Assembly (NCBI RefSeq): GCF_002005565.1
Contig: NZ_BDJC01000003.1
Span: 173,779 to 237,778 of the forward strand
Source of the DNA: Streptomyces sp. JHA26
GTDB lineage: Bacteria > Actinomycetota > Actinomycetes > Streptomycetales > Streptomycetaceae
Direction: 5' to 3'
DNA length: 64,000 nt
The notes beneath the pieces were generated by a model. That model was given only the letters and a program-made list of their open reading frames with translations, had not been told where the DNA came from and did no database searches. Every line of letters begins with the position of its first letter. The first letter of the stretch is position 1. This document shows positions 35,075-43,879 of this stretch, one piece after another. Both the position numbers and the translations under genes were made by a program.

Positions 35075-37159
35075 ATGGTTGATCGGGGAGCGAGCGCCCT
35101 GTCACCCCCGGACGACTGGCCCGCCCACCCGGACCCGATCCTGGCGCTCAACCGCATGGGGAGCTTCGACTGGGACCTGGACTCCGGGCTGTTCCACATG
35201 GACGCCCAGGCGCACGAGGTGTTCGACCTGCGCCCGGACGAGTACGACGGCCGCCTCGAGTCACTGTCGGCCCGCGTCCCGGTGGCGGAGGGTCACCGCC
35301 TCGACACCCTGGTCTCCCAGGCCATGAAGGACGGCAGCGAGAACTACGGGACCTACCTGCGCGTACGCTGCCGCGACGGCACCCTGCGGTGGGTCCGCAC
35401 CCAGGGCTACATCCGCCGCGACGAGACCGGCCGGCCCCGCCGCATCATCGGCATCGTCCGCGACGCCACCCAGGAGCTCGGCGACATCGAGGCCCGCCGC
35501 GAGCAGGCCGCCCTGGACGAGGCCCGCCGACAGCAGACCAACGTCGTGCAGCTCGCCACGGCGGCGCTCGCGCACGCGCGCACCGTGGACGACGTCCTCG
35601 ACGCCCTCAAGAACACCCAGGGCCTCACCCACCTGGGCGCCACCAGCGTCGTCATGGGCCTGGTGGAGGGCGACCGCATCCTGCTCGTCGCCGAGGGCGC
35701 GGACGGCAGCTACGTCCACGGCACCCGTGTCACCGGCGTCGACGAGGCCTACCCGATGAGCGAGGCCGTCCGTACGCTCAGCCCGCGCTTCATCGAGTCA
35801 CCGCAGGAGTTCGCGGAGCGCTATCCGATCCTGTGGCCGCACCTGGCCGGTCTGCACGTCACCTCGGCGGCCTATCTGCCGCTGATCGCCCAGGCCCAGC
35901 CCATCGGCGCCCTCGGGCTGCTCTACAGCGACCGGCAGGGGTTCTCGCCCGAGGAGCGCAACGTGCTCGTCGCCCTCGGCAGCAGCATCGCGCAGAGCCT
36001 CCAGCGGGCCATGCTCTACGAGCAGGAGATGGACCTCGCGGAGAGCCTGCAGCAGGCCCTGCTGCCGCGCACCATCCCCAGCATCCCCGGCTGCGACGTC
36101 GCCGTCCGCTACCGCGCCGCCACCATCGGCGGCGCCCTCGGCCGCGACATCGGCGGCGACTGGTACGACCTGATCCCCCTGCCCCGCGGACGCGTCGGCG
36201 CCGTCATCGGCGACGTCCAGGGCCACGACACGCACGCCGCCGCCGTCATGGGCCAGCTGCGCATCGTGCTGCGCGCCTACGCCGCCGAGGGCCACCCCCC
36301 GGCCACCGTGATGGCACGGGCCTCGGTCTTCCTCCACGAGCTCGACACCGACCGCTTCGCGACCTGCCTGTACGCGGAGGCCGACCTGACCACCGGAGTC
36401 GTCCAGGTGGTCCGCGCCGGACACCTCGATCCGCTGCTGCGGCACGGTGACGGCAGCTGCCGCCGCGTCCCCGTGGAGGGCGGACTGCCCCTGGGACTGT
36501 CCGCCGAGTTCGGGCGCCTCGCCTACCCCGTCGGCACCATCGAGCTGGACCCGGGGAACACCCTGCTGCTGTGCACCGACGGCCTGGTCGAGGAGCCCGG
36601 CACCGATCTCGACGACGGGATGCGCGTCCTCGCGGAACTCGTCGCCTCCGGACCGCAGGACGTACAAAGCCTCGCCGACCGGCTGATCGAGGCGGCCGAC
36701 GAGCGCCGCGGCGACGACGACGTGGCCCTGCTCGTGCTGCGCCGCCGCCCCCCGGACACGCCCCGGATCGGCGGCCGGGTCCGCCAGCACGTCGCCCCGG
36801 GCGACCCCGAGGCCCTCACCGAGGCCCGGCACATGATCCGTGCCGCGGTCCGCTCCTGGGGCGACGAGGAGCACGCCGACGCGATCGAGCTGGTCGCCGA
36901 CGAGCTGATGACCAACGCCCTCATGCACACCGAGGGCTCCGCGATCGTCACCCTGCGGTTCCTGTCCGGCACCGACCGGCGGCTGCGCGTCGAGGTCGAG
37001 GACAGCTCCAGCGCCCTGCCGCGCCGCCGGGACGCCGGGGACTCCGGGGTCTCCGGACGGGGGCTGCGCCTGGTCGACACGCTCGCGGACGTGTGGGGCG
37101 TGGAGGCGCGGGGCAGCGGCAAGTGCGTGTGGTCGGAGTTCGTCATGCCGCACGACTGA
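35075..37159 (+). CDS. PAS-GAF-PP2C phosphatase with C-terminal HATPase (SpoIIE/RsbU-type regulator)
   Basis: A 694-residue cytoplasmic signalling protein. PAS domain about 25-130 (SFDWDLDSGLFHMD, then TQGYIRRDETGRPRRI). GAF domain about 165-315. PP2C-type SpoIIE phosphatase about 335-555, with the metal motif DIGGDWYD and GDVQGHD. C-terminal anti-sigma-like HATPase about 575-690, with VADELMTNALMHT and GRGLRLVDTLADVWG. Such proteins dephosphorylate anti-anti-sigma factors and, through the HATPase, bind or phosphorylate them, tuning sigma-B-like factors in response to an unknown signal. ATG at 35075 with AAGGTGG upstream. No sigma or anti-anti-sigma gene is adjacent. Confidence 0.9.
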   Translation: MVDRGASALSPPDDWPAHPDPILALNRMGSFDWDLDSGLFHMDAQAHEVFDLRPDEYDGRLESLSARVPVAEGHRLDTLVSQAMKDGSENYGTYLRVRCRDGTLRWVRTQGYIRRDETGRPRRIIGIVRDATQELGDIEARREQAALDEARRQQTNVVQLATAALAHARTVDDVLDALKNTQGLTHLGATSVVMGLVEGDRILLVAEGADGSYVHGTRVTGVDEAYPMSEAVRTLSPRFIESPQEFAERYPILWPHLAGLHVTSAAYLPLIAQAQPIGALGLLYSDRQGFSPEERNVLVALGSSIAQSLQRAMLYEQEMDLAESLQQALLPRTIPSIPGCDVAVRYRAATIGGALGRDIGGDWYDLIPLPRGRVGAVIGDVQGHDTHAAAVMGQLRIVLRAYAAEGHPPATVMARASVFLHELDTDRFATCLYAEADLTTGVVQVVRAGHLDPLLRHGDGSCRRVPVEGGLPLGLSAEFGRLAYPVGTIELDPGNTLLLCTDGLVEEPGTDLDDGMRVLAELVASGPQDVQSLADRLIEAADERRGDDDVALLVLRRRPPDTPRIGGRVRQHVAPGDPEALTEARHMIRAAVRSWGDEEHADAIELVADELMTNALMHTEGSAIVTLRFLSGTDRRLRVEVEDSSSALPRRRDAGDSGVSGRGLRLVDTLADVWGVEARGSGKCVWSEFVMPHD

Positions 37160-37572
37160 CGCCGCACCGCCTCGCCGTCTCACCGGGGAAGGGGCCGGCG
37201 AGGGCCCGGAGGCCCTGGAGCGCCGCCGGGCCCTCTCCCCGGGTCCTCGGGCGCCGGGAACGGCGCCCCGGGCCCCGTGGACGTCCCGGGGACCCGACCG
37301 GGCCTCCCGCCCGTGGTCGACCGCGGGAACGTCGAGGAGGCGGTGCGCCGGCCGCCGTCGCGCGAGCGGGCCGTCCCCTCCCCGCGCTCCTTCGAGGACC
37401 GGTCACAGAGCCGCGTCTCCCGGCGGACGAGCATCTTTCGGGCGCGCATCCTCGGTGGACGGGCACCTCCCGGGCGCGCGTCCCCGGCGGACGGGCACGG
37501 ACGCACGTCTCCCGGCCGCCGGCCCGGACCCGCGCCCGCATCCGGCACGAGCCCCCGCCGCGGGGCGACCGC
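37160..37572. other. Gene-free GC-rich spacer with a 32-bp tandem repeat
   Basis: No gene supported. The region between the phosphatase and the anti-sigma gene (converging) holds a 32-bp imperfect tandem repeat at about 37421-37500 with unit starts at 37421, 37453 and 37485 (CGGCGGACGAGC-like), plus several GC-rich short inverted repeats that could end transcripts. Confidence 0.55.
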
Positions 37573-38232
37573 TCAGCCGGCCCGTCCGACGGGGAGCGTC
37601 ACCAGGCGCTCCCCGTCCATGGTCCGCACCTCGTAGCGGGCGGTCTGGCCCGGACGCAGCGCCGCGCCGCCGCGCAGGGTGTTCGGCCGGGCGTCGTGCC
37701 CGGGGGCGCTCCAGGTGGTGACCGTCTCCTCGGTGCCGTCGCGGCCGACGGCGACGAGCCGGCAGGCGCGCGGACCCGCCCCGTCCTTGACCTCGACCTC
37801 CACGTCACTGCCCCAGGCCTCCTCCGCGGCCGTGACCCGCGCCCACACCCCCGTCCGTTCGTCGGCCGCGGTGAGCCGCACACCGGGCGCGGCCTGCTGG
37901 GCGTGGATCACGAGGCCGGGCCCGGCCACGGCGCACACCACGGCGGCGGCCACGGCGTACACGAACCGCCGGCGGCCGGCCCGGTGTCGTGCCGCCAGCT
38001 CCGACAGCAGGCGGTCCAGCAGCTTCGGGCCGGGCCGGGCCAGAGGGGGGACGAGGCGCGGCGTCGCCCGTCGGTACAACATCAACTGGCGGGTGGCGGG
38101 GCCGAATTCCGTCACCTGCGCCGCGCACCGGGGGCATTCCATGAGGTGGTCCTCGAAGCGGAACGCGTCCGCCTCGTCCAGCACGCCGAGCGCGTAGGCG
38201 CCGACGTCGCGATGCCTCTCCAGGGACCTCAT
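37573..38232 (-). CDS. Anti-sigma factor with zinc-finger (ZAS) domain and one transmembrane helix
   Basis: A 219-residue RskA-like membrane anti-sigma factor. The N-terminal domain contains HLMECPRCAAQ (HxxxCxxC), with the upstream histidine in LERHRD. A single transmembrane helix lies near residues 90-110 (FVYAVAAAVVCAVAGPGLVI). The outer domain of about 105 residues is beta-rich. It would hold the ECF sigma factor encoded upstream on the same strand and release it on proteolysis. An unrelated gene sits between the two, which is less usual. ATG start; no downstream gene on this strand. Confidence 0.85.
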   Translation of the reverse strand: MRSLERHRDVGAYALGVLDEADAFRFEDHLMECPRCAAQVTEFGPATRQLMLYRRATPRLVPPLARPGPKLLDRLLSELAARHRAGRRRFVYAVAAAVVCAVAGPGLVIHAQQAAPGVRLTAADERTGVWARVTAAEEAWGSDVEVEVKDGAGPRACRLVAVGRDGTEETVTTWSAPGHDARPNTLRGGAALRPGQTARYEVRTMDGERLVTLPVGRAG

Positions 38233-38393
38233 GCCGAATCCTCGTACCGTTGGGTGCGGGTGGGGTTACTCCTTGCTCCCACCGGTACGCACCGGACGGC
38301 CGAATCACTCAAGCCACACGCACAATCACCGCCGAACCGCCCGGAGCGGCCCGGAGTGTTCCGTGCGCGAAGTTCCTCCGGCCGGGGCGGCGC

Positions 38394-38909
38394 CTAGAAG
38401 AGGTGGATGGCGAGGTGGCCGAGCGGCAGCCCCAGTTGCCAGGCCGGGGTCCACACCTTCGGTCCCTCGTCCTCCCCGGCTCCCGGGGCGCCGCCGGGCA
38501 CCGCGTTCAGGTCCGGGGCGAGCAGTTCGGTCTCCTGGAGCCAGCGCCAGGCCGCCCGGGCCAGATCCAGGTCCGGCGCGTGCCGGCCGGCGGCGTCGGC
38601 GTCGGCCGTGACCTCGGCCAGCCGTTCGCGCACCCACTCGTGCCACGGCTGGTCGTAGGCCGTGAGGGACAGCCAGGTCTCCAGGTGGGTGACGACCCGG
38701 ATGCCGCTCAGCTCGTCCTCGGTGTCGGACAGGAAGACGGTCAGCGCCAGCGCATCCCGGCCGGCGCGGAACTCGAAGGACGTCGGCGGCATCAGGTCGC
38801 CGGTCCGCAGCAGCTCGTCGGCGATGTACTCGGCGTACAACCACGCCATCGGGACGGTCAGTTCGTCTCCGCCGGTGCCGTCCGTGCTCTCGTGACCTCT
38901 GTGCAGCAT
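38394..38909 (-). CDS. Hypothetical protein between sigma and anti-sigma genes
   Basis: A 171-residue soluble, acidic protein. Helical stretches are interleaved with a strand-like FEFRAGRDALALTVFLSD, and the C-terminus is hydrophobic (WQLGLPLGHLAIHLF). No motif is recognised. ATG at 38909 is preferred; GGAGGAAGG lies about 10 bases upstream. Its position between an ECF sigma gene and the anti-sigma gene suggests co-expression in the same regulon, but the spacing (142 and 161 bases) allows separate transcription. Confidence 0.65.
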   Translation of the reverse strand: MLHRGHESTDGTGGDELTVPMAWLYAEYIADELLRTGDLMPPTSFEFRAGRDALALTVFLSDTEDELSGIRVVTHLETWLSLTAYDQPWHEWVRERLAEVTADADAAGRHAPDLDLARAAWRWLQETELLAPDLNAVPGGAPGAGEDEGPKVWTPAWQLGLPLGHLAIHLF

Positions 38910-39050
38910 CCCTTCCTGCCTTCCTCCGGTGCGTGCGCGTCGCCCGACCCGGGTCATGGGCCCCCGTCCGGAACACGGATGAGGACAGCCGATTACTCAA
39001 CCGGGGTCCACGGCAAGGCGCTTTACGGAGGCTTGACCAAGAGGTCGGTT

Positions 39051-39596
39051 TCACCGCAGGTCGGCGGCGTATCCCGGTAGCACCCTGCGCAGGGCGCGCA
39101 GCGCGTAGTACGCGCGGGACTTCACGGTACCGGGCGGAATGCCCAGGGCCGTCGCGGCTTCCGCCACACTCGCCCCCTGGAAGTACACCAGCACCAGGAC
39201 TTCACGGTGCTCGGGAGTGAGTGTCTTCACAGCCTCCCGCACATCGAGGGCGGCGGCGGCCCGTTCGGCGTGGTCGGCGCAGACCGGCGCGTTCTCCAGC
39301 ACCGCGTCGCCGACCTCGGCCGGCCTCGCCTGCCGGGCCCGGCGCGCGTCGATCGCCAGCCGTCGGGCCACGGTGAGCAGCCAGGGCCGCACGGAGTCGA
39401 AGGCGTCGGCGCGCAGCGCCTCGGGGTGCTGCCAGGCGCGCACCAGGGTCTCCTGGACGAGGTCCTCGGCGCGCTGGCGGTCGCCGTCGCTGAGCCGCAG
39501 CAGCAGGGCGAAGAGCGGCCGGCCGTGCTCGCGCTGCAGCGCGGCGAGTTCGTGCTCGGCGGTCGTCGTGTCGGGGAGGGTGGTTCCGGCCGTCAT
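39051..39596 (-). CDS. ECF RNA polymerase sigma factor
   Basis: A 181-residue sigma-70 family factor with only regions 2 and 4. Region 2 includes DLVQETLVRAWQHPEAL and WLLTVARRLAIDARRA. Region 4 has LTPEHREVLVLVYFQG and the recognition helix GIPPGTVKSRAYYALRALRR. ATG at 39596 is selected; longer in-frame sequence upstream is cysteine/arginine-rich read-through. The same-strand anti-sigma gene 0.8 kb downstream is the likely partner (SigK/SigL-RskA-like arrangement). Target promoters are not identifiable here. Confidence 0.9.
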   Translation of the reverse strand: MTAGTTLPDTTTAEHELAALQREHGRPLFALLLRLSDGDRQRAEDLVQETLVRAWQHPEALRADAFDSVRPWLLTVARRLAIDARRARQARPAEVGDAVLENAPVCADHAERAAAALDVREAVKTLTPEHREVLVLVYFQGASVAEAATALGIPPGTVKSRAYYALRALRRVLPGYAADLR

Positions 39597-39764
39597 GGCC
39601 GTATGGCACCGCAGGGCCCCGCACGGGGACAGGGCGCACGCACAGCTGTGCGACGGACGGTCGATCGCGTCGGTGAACGGTCCGACGAACGGTCGGCGCG
39701 CCCCTTCCGCGCACACCGGACGGGCTAAGGGGCGTGTCGGAACCCCCTGTGGCGGCGTCCATCT

Positions 39765-39826
39765 CTTTACCTACTTATGCGTAAATGTGATTTTTCTTGT
39801 GCATACGACCACGGCGGAGGGAACGG
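39765..39826 (+). promoter_or_regulatory. AT-rich promoter region of the CapA-like gene
   Basis: An unusually AT-rich run for this genome (about 39765-39806), with TTTACC and the symmetrical words TATGC and GCATA flanking a T-rich centre, lies directly before the ribosome site GGAGGG of the CapA-like gene. It probably contains the promoter and perhaps a regulator site. Confidence 0.45.
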
Positions 39827-40981
39827 ATGATCACACGCAGCCGGCAGGTGGCCCTGGTCCTGACCGCCCTCCTCACCGCGGGCGCGGCCTGCCAGGCCCG
39901 CGACCACGAGCGGCCGGCGCGGCCGGCCCCCGCTCCGTCCGCCACCCCCGCCGGTTCCTTCACACTCGTCGCCTCCGGCGACGTCCTGCCCCACGACTCG
40001 ATCATCGAGCGGGCGCGCTTCGACGCGGGCGGCACCGGCTACGACTTCCGTCCCATGCTCGCCGGCGCGAAGTCCGTCGTCGCACGCGCCGACCTCGCCC
40101 TGTGCCACATGGAGACGGTGTACGGCGCCAACGGCGACTACAGCGGCTACCCCCTCTTCAAGTCCCCGCCCGAGGTGGCGGCGGCCCTGGCCGCCACCGG
40201 CTACGACGGCTGCTCCACCGCCTCCAACCACACCTTCGACGACGGCGCGGACGGCATCCGCCACACCCTGGACGCCCTCGACCGCGCCGGCGTGCGGCAC
40301 GCCGGATCCGCCCGTACCGAGGAGGAGGCGCGCACCACGACGATCCTGCGGGCGGGCGCGGCCCGGGTCGCGCACCTCGCCTACACCTTCGACACCAACG
40401 GCCGTCCGGCGCCGCAGGGGCAGCCCTGGGCGGTCCAGCTGATCGACGAGGACCGGATCGTCACGGACGCGCGGGCCGCCCGGCAGGCCGGCGCCGACGT
40501 CGTCGTCGTGTCCCTGCACTGGGGCACCGAGTGGCAGGACGAACCCGACGACGACCAGACGGCCCTGGCGGAGAGCCTGACCGCCGCCCGCAGCGGCGAC
40601 CGCCCCGCCGTCGACCTGATCGTCGGCACGCACGCCCATGTCCCGCAGGCGTACGAGAAGGTCAACGGCACCTGGGTGGTCTACGGGACGGGCGACCAGG
40701 TCGCCGGCGAGATGACCAACGACGACGGCGAGCGCGACCCGCGCGGCAACCAGTCGAGCATCGGCCGCTTCACCTTCGCCCCGCCCGCCCGTCCCGGCGA
40801 ACGCTGGCGGGTGACGAAGGCCGAGTTCGTCCCGCAGCTCTTCGACGTCGACGCGGGCCGGGTGGTGAACCTCAACCGGGCACTGGCGCAGGGCGCCGAG
40901 GTGCGCGCCGTGCGCGACCGCATCCGGGACGTGGTGCTCAGCCGGGGCGCCGCCGAGGACGGGCTGGTGATGGGGGAGTAG
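39827..40981 (+). CDS. CapA-family (PGA_cap) metallophosphatase-fold lipoprotein
   Basis: A 384-residue exported protein. The N-terminus is a lipoprotein-like signal (VALVLTALLTAGAAC), though the lipobox is imperfect. The CapA fold shows ASGDVLPHDS, CHMETVYG, STASNHTFDDG, SLHWGTEW and GTHAHVPQ, which supply metal-binding histidines and aspartates. Members are linked to poly-gamma-glutamate capsule synthesis or release, but in Streptomyces no cap operon accompanies them and the role is unclear. ATG at 39827 follows GGAGGG. Length is typical. A MarR gene on the other strand ends 23 bases later. Confidence 0.85.
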   Translation: MITRSRQVALVLTALLTAGAACQARDHERPARPAPAPSATPAGSFTLVASGDVLPHDSIIERARFDAGGTGYDFRPMLAGAKSVVARADLALCHMETVYGANGDYSGYPLFKSPPEVAAALAATGYDGCSTASNHTFDDGADGIRHTLDALDRAGVRHAGSARTEEEARTTTILRAGAARVAHLAYTFDTNGRPAPQGQPWAVQLIDEDRIVTDARAARQAGADVVVVSLHWGTEWQDEPDDDQTALAESLTAARSGDRPAVDLIVGTHAHVPQAYEKVNGTWVVYGTGDQVAGEMTNDDGERDPRGNQSSIGRFTFAPPARPGERWRVTKAEFVPQLFDVDAGRVVNLNRALAQGAEVRAVRDRIRDVVLSRGAAEDGLVMGE

Positions 40982-41003
40982 CGCCGGCCGGCCGCCCCGC
41001 GGG

Positions 41004-41477
41004 TCAGTCGACGTCGACGTGGTCGAGGGCGTGCAGCATCTCGCCCAGTACGCGCAGACAGGCCGTCACGTCGGCCCCCGTGAGCGAGCCGCCGACCGCG
41101 CGGAGCACGGCGTGCTCGCGGTCGAGGACCTCGGTGATCGTCCTCCGGCCCGCGTCGGTGAGCCGGATCAGCGACGACCGCCGGTGGGCGGGGTTCGGGA
41201 TGCTCTCCACCAGGCCGCGGCCCGCCGCGTCGTTCACCATGCGCTGCACGAACTGACGGCTGATCGCCTGCGCCCGGCCCATCTGCGGCACGGTCATCGG
41301 CCCGCCCCGGTGCAGCAGGGTCAGCACGGCACGCACGCCGACGGACACGCCGTCGCCGGCCAGGCCCTGCTCGACGCCGCGCTGGGCGCGCCGGTAGAGG
41401 GGGCCGACCAGGTCGTAGACCTCGGTCAGGCGGCGGGCGAGTTCGTCCGGGGACAGGGGAGTGGCGTTGTCGTCCAT
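41004..41477 (-). CDS. MarR-family transcriptional regulator
   Basis: A 157-residue winged-helix regulator. The recognition region is TVPQMGRAQAISRQFVQRMVNDAAG, and the wing contains NPAHRRSSLIRLTDAG (DxRxx-like motif as AHRRSS). It is divergent from the alpha/beta hydrolase gene, and two similar palindromes lie in the 75-base gap, so it most likely represses that gene and itself. ATG at 41477; an alternative GTG-free extension of six residues (MGDTDG) is possible. Ligand unknown. Confidence 0.9.
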   Translation of the reverse strand: MDDNATPLSPDELARRLTEVYDLVGPLYRRAQRGVEQGLAGDGVSVGVRAVLTLLHRGGPMTVPQMGRAQAISRQFVQRMVNDAAGRGLVESIPNPAHRRSSLIRLTDAGRRTITEVLDREHAVLRAVGGSLTGADVTACLRVLGEMLHALDHVDVD

Positions 41478-41503
41478 CCCGTCAGTGTCGCCCATCCCGG
41501 CCT

Positions 41504-41555
41504 CATGACAACCCGGTTGCCAAACCTTCACCAAGATGACACCCTGGTTGTCATG
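41504..41555. promoter_or_regulatory. Two MarR-type operator palindromes in the divergent promoter
   Basis: Site 1 reads TGACAACC-c-GGTTGCCA (41506-41522). Site 2 has ATGACA (41535-41540) and TGTCAT (41549-41554) around CCCTGGT. CATGACAACC (41504-41513) and GGTTGTCATG (41546-41555) are also exact inverse copies of each other. Site 2 overlaps the ATG of the hydrolase, so binding would block its expression directly. Confidence 0.65.
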
Positions 41556-42368
41556 ACTGCTGCTTCGGATCTGCGCTTCTTCGCCTCCGCTGACGGCGAC
41601 CTCGCCTACCGCGACACCGGCACGGGCGCCCCGGTCGTGCTGCTGCACTCCGGATTCGCCGACCACCGGGTCTTCGACGCCCAGATACCGGCCCTGGCCG
41701 CCGCCCACCGCGTCATCGCGCCCGACGTCCGCGGCCACGGAGCCTCGGCCAACGCGACCCGGCCGTTCCGCTGGGCCGACGACCTGGCCGCCCTGCTGCG
41801 CCATCTCGACGCGGGCCCCGCGGTGCTCGTCGGCGTCTCGATGGGCGGGGCCATCGCCACCGACACCGTGCTGGAGTACCCGGAGCTGGTCCGGGGCGTC
41901 GTCGCGTGCGGCGCCGCCACCAGCGAGTTCGAGTACACCGACCCCTGGACCCGCGAGGTGCAGGCCGAGCAGGGCAGGGCCCTGGCCGCCGGTGACGTCG
42001 AGGGCTGGGTCACGGCCTTCCTGCGGTTCGTGCCCGGCGAGCACCGGACCGCCGGGGACGTGGACCCGGACGTCCTGCGCAGGCTGCGCGAGATGGCCTT
42101 CGGCACCCTCTCCAAGCACGCGCCGGACGAGGAGAACCACCACGTGCCCATGACCGACACCTGGGCCCGCGTCCCGAAGATCGACGTCCCGGTCCTCACC
42201 GTCAACGGCGCCCTCGACGGCCCGGACCTGATCGCGGAGGCCGAGAGGCTCGCGCGTACGGTCCCGGACGGCCGCTCCGTGATCATCGAGGGCGTCGCCC
42301 ACTACCCGAACATGGAGCGGCCCGAGGAGTTCAACAGGATCGTGCTCGACTTCCTGCGCGACCTCTAA
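41553..42368 (+). CDS. Alpha/beta hydrolase
   Basis: A 271-residue hydrolase of the alpha/beta fold. The oxyanion region is LLHSGFADHRVFD, followed by DVRGHGAS. The nucleophile elbow GVSMGGA carries S96. An acid follows in the VNGALDGPDL strand and the histidine in EGVAHYPNME. The cap region is about 100 residues. It resembles 3-oxoadipate enol-lactonase or esterase-type members, but the substrate is not deducible. The start codon sits inside a MarR operator and has no SD sequence, suggesting a leaderless transcript controlled by the neighbouring regulator. The stop overlaps the convergent permease stop by 4 bases. Confidence 0.85.
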   Translation: MTAASDLRFFASADGDLAYRDTGTGAPVVLLHSGFADHRVFDAQIPALAAAHRVIAPDVRGHGASANATRPFRWADDLAALLRHLDAGPAVLVGVSMGGAIATDTVLEYPELVRGVVACGAATSEFEYTDPWTREVQAEQGRALAAGDVEGWVTAFLRFVPGEHRTAGDVDPDVLRRLREMAFGTLSKHAPDEENHHVPMTDTWARVPKIDVPVLTVNGALDGPDLIAEAERLARTVPDGRSVIIEGVAHYPNMERPEEFNRIVLDFLRDL

Positions 42369-43777
42369 CGGCCCGCCAGCTCCGACTTCCGGTACGAGTA
42401 CCCGAAGTAGACCACCAGGCCGACCAGGAACCACACGGCGAACCGCACCCAGGTCTGCCACTGCAGGAACGTGATCAGCCAGATCGAGAAGACGATCCCC
42501 AGCGCCGGCACGAACGGCATGAACGGCGTACGGAAGGTGCGCGGCAGGTCCGGCTGCCGGTAGCGCAGGACGATCACCGCCGCGCACACCACCACGAACG
42601 CCAGCAGGATGCCGATGTTGGTCAGCTCGGCCGCCTCGCCGATCGGCAGGAACCCGGCGATGGCGGCCGACGCGAACCCGACGATCCAGGTGACCCGGGT
42701 CGGCACGTGCCGCGTCGGGTGCGTCTTGGCGAACCACTTGGGCAGCAGCCCGTCCCGGCTCATGCTGAACCACACGCGCGTGACACCCAGCATGAACGTG
42801 AACATCACGGTGAGGATGCCGATGATGGCGCCCACCGCGATGACGTCGGCCAGCGAGCTGAGCCCCACCGACTTGAACGCCGTCGAGAAGCCGCTCTCCG
42901 GGTCGATCTCCTTGTAGTTCTGCATGCCGGTCAGCACCAGACAGGCCGCCACGTACAGCACCATCGAGATGATCAGTGAGTAGATGATCGCCTTCGGCAT
43001 GTGGCGCTGGGCGTCCTTCGACTCCTCGGCCGCCGTCGACATGGCGTCGTAGCCGAAGACCGCGAAGAACACCGTCGCCGCACCCGTGAACGCCCCGCTG
43101 ACCCCGAACGGGAAGAACGGGTGGTAGTTCGAGGTGGTGATGTGGAAGACGCCGACGCCGATCACCACCAGCACCACCAGCACCTTCAGCACGACCACGA
43201 CCATCTCGAAGCGGGCCGCGTTCTTGATGCCGAGCGTCAGCAGGTAGGCGATCAGCAGGCACAGCACCGCCGCGAACAGGTCGACCTTGTGCCCGTCCCC
43301 GGTGCCCGGCGCGCCCAGCATCCAGTCCGGGAGGTCGAGTCCCATCTCACCGAGCAGGAAGCTGAAGTAGCCGGAGATGCCGATGGCGACCACCGCCACG
43401 ATCGCCGTGTACTCCAGCAGCAGGTCCCAGCCGATGAACCAGCCGACCAGCTCGCCGAGGACCGCGTAGCCGTACGTGTAGGCCGAACCCGCCTTGGGGA
43501 TCAGCCCGGCGAACTCGGCGTAGGACAGCGCCGCCGCCGCGCTCGCGACGCCCGCGACGAGGAAGGAGATCAGGACCGCCGGGCCCGCGGTGCCGTTGGC
43601 CACGGTGCCGGCCAGGGTGAAGATGCCGGCGCCGATGATGCCGCCCACGCCGATGGCCGTCAGCTGCCACAGCCCCAGCGACCGCACCAGGCCGGCACCC
43701 TGCCCGGCCTCGGTGTCCTCGATGTGCTCGATGGGTTTGCGTCGGAGAACGCCCTCACCCATGCGGAATCCGGCCAT
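42365..43777 (-). CDS. APC-superfamily amino acid permease (cationic amino acid transporter type)
   Basis: A 470-residue permease with 12 or more hydrophobic helices. The first helix carries LTAIGVGGIIGAGIFTLAG, the APC substrate-binding unwound GIGAGIF motif. YAEFAGLIPKAGSAYTYGYAVLGE is the conserved helix 3 region, and FGYDAMSTAAEESKD the helix 6 signature of the CAT (cationic amino acid) subgroup. ATG at 43777 follows AGGTGAGG; an in-frame extension upstream is unlikely. Likely imports arginine/lysine-type amino acids or acts as an exchanger. A universal stress gene lies upstream on the same strand, 102 bases away. Confidence 0.9.
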   Translation of the reverse strand: MAGFRMGEGVLRRKPIEHIEDTEAGQGAGLVRSLGLWQLTAIGVGGIIGAGIFTLAGTVANGTAGPAVLISFLVAGVASAAAALSYAEFAGLIPKAGSAYTYGYAVLGELVGWFIGWDLLLEYTAIVAVVAIGISGYFSFLLGEMGLDLPDWMLGAPGTGDGHKVDLFAAVLCLLIAYLLTLGIKNAARFEMVVVVLKVLVVLVVIGVGVFHITTSNYHPFFPFGVSGAFTGAATVFFAVFGYDAMSTAAEESKDAQRHMPKAIIYSLIISMVLYVAACLVLTGMQNYKEIDPESGFSTAFKSVGLSSLADVIAVGAIIGILTVMFTFMLGVTRVWFSMSRDGLLPKWFAKTHPTRHVPTRVTWIVGFASAAIAGFLPIGEAAELTNIGILLAFVVVCAAVIVLRYRQPDLPRTFRTPFMPFVPALGIVFSIWLITFLQWQTWVRFAVWFLVGLVVYFGYSYRKSELAGR

Positions 43778-43879
43778 GCGCCTCACCTCTTCGTGATCGG
43801 CAAACGGCTGACGGTGGATCATGATGACGCACTCGCGTTCCCGAAGGAAGGCACGACGCACGCACCCGACCGACGGGTG

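Noticed and set aside
37416..37500. CRISPR array
   Set aside because: The 32-bp units are contiguous with no spacers, only about 2.5 copies, and no cas genes are present.
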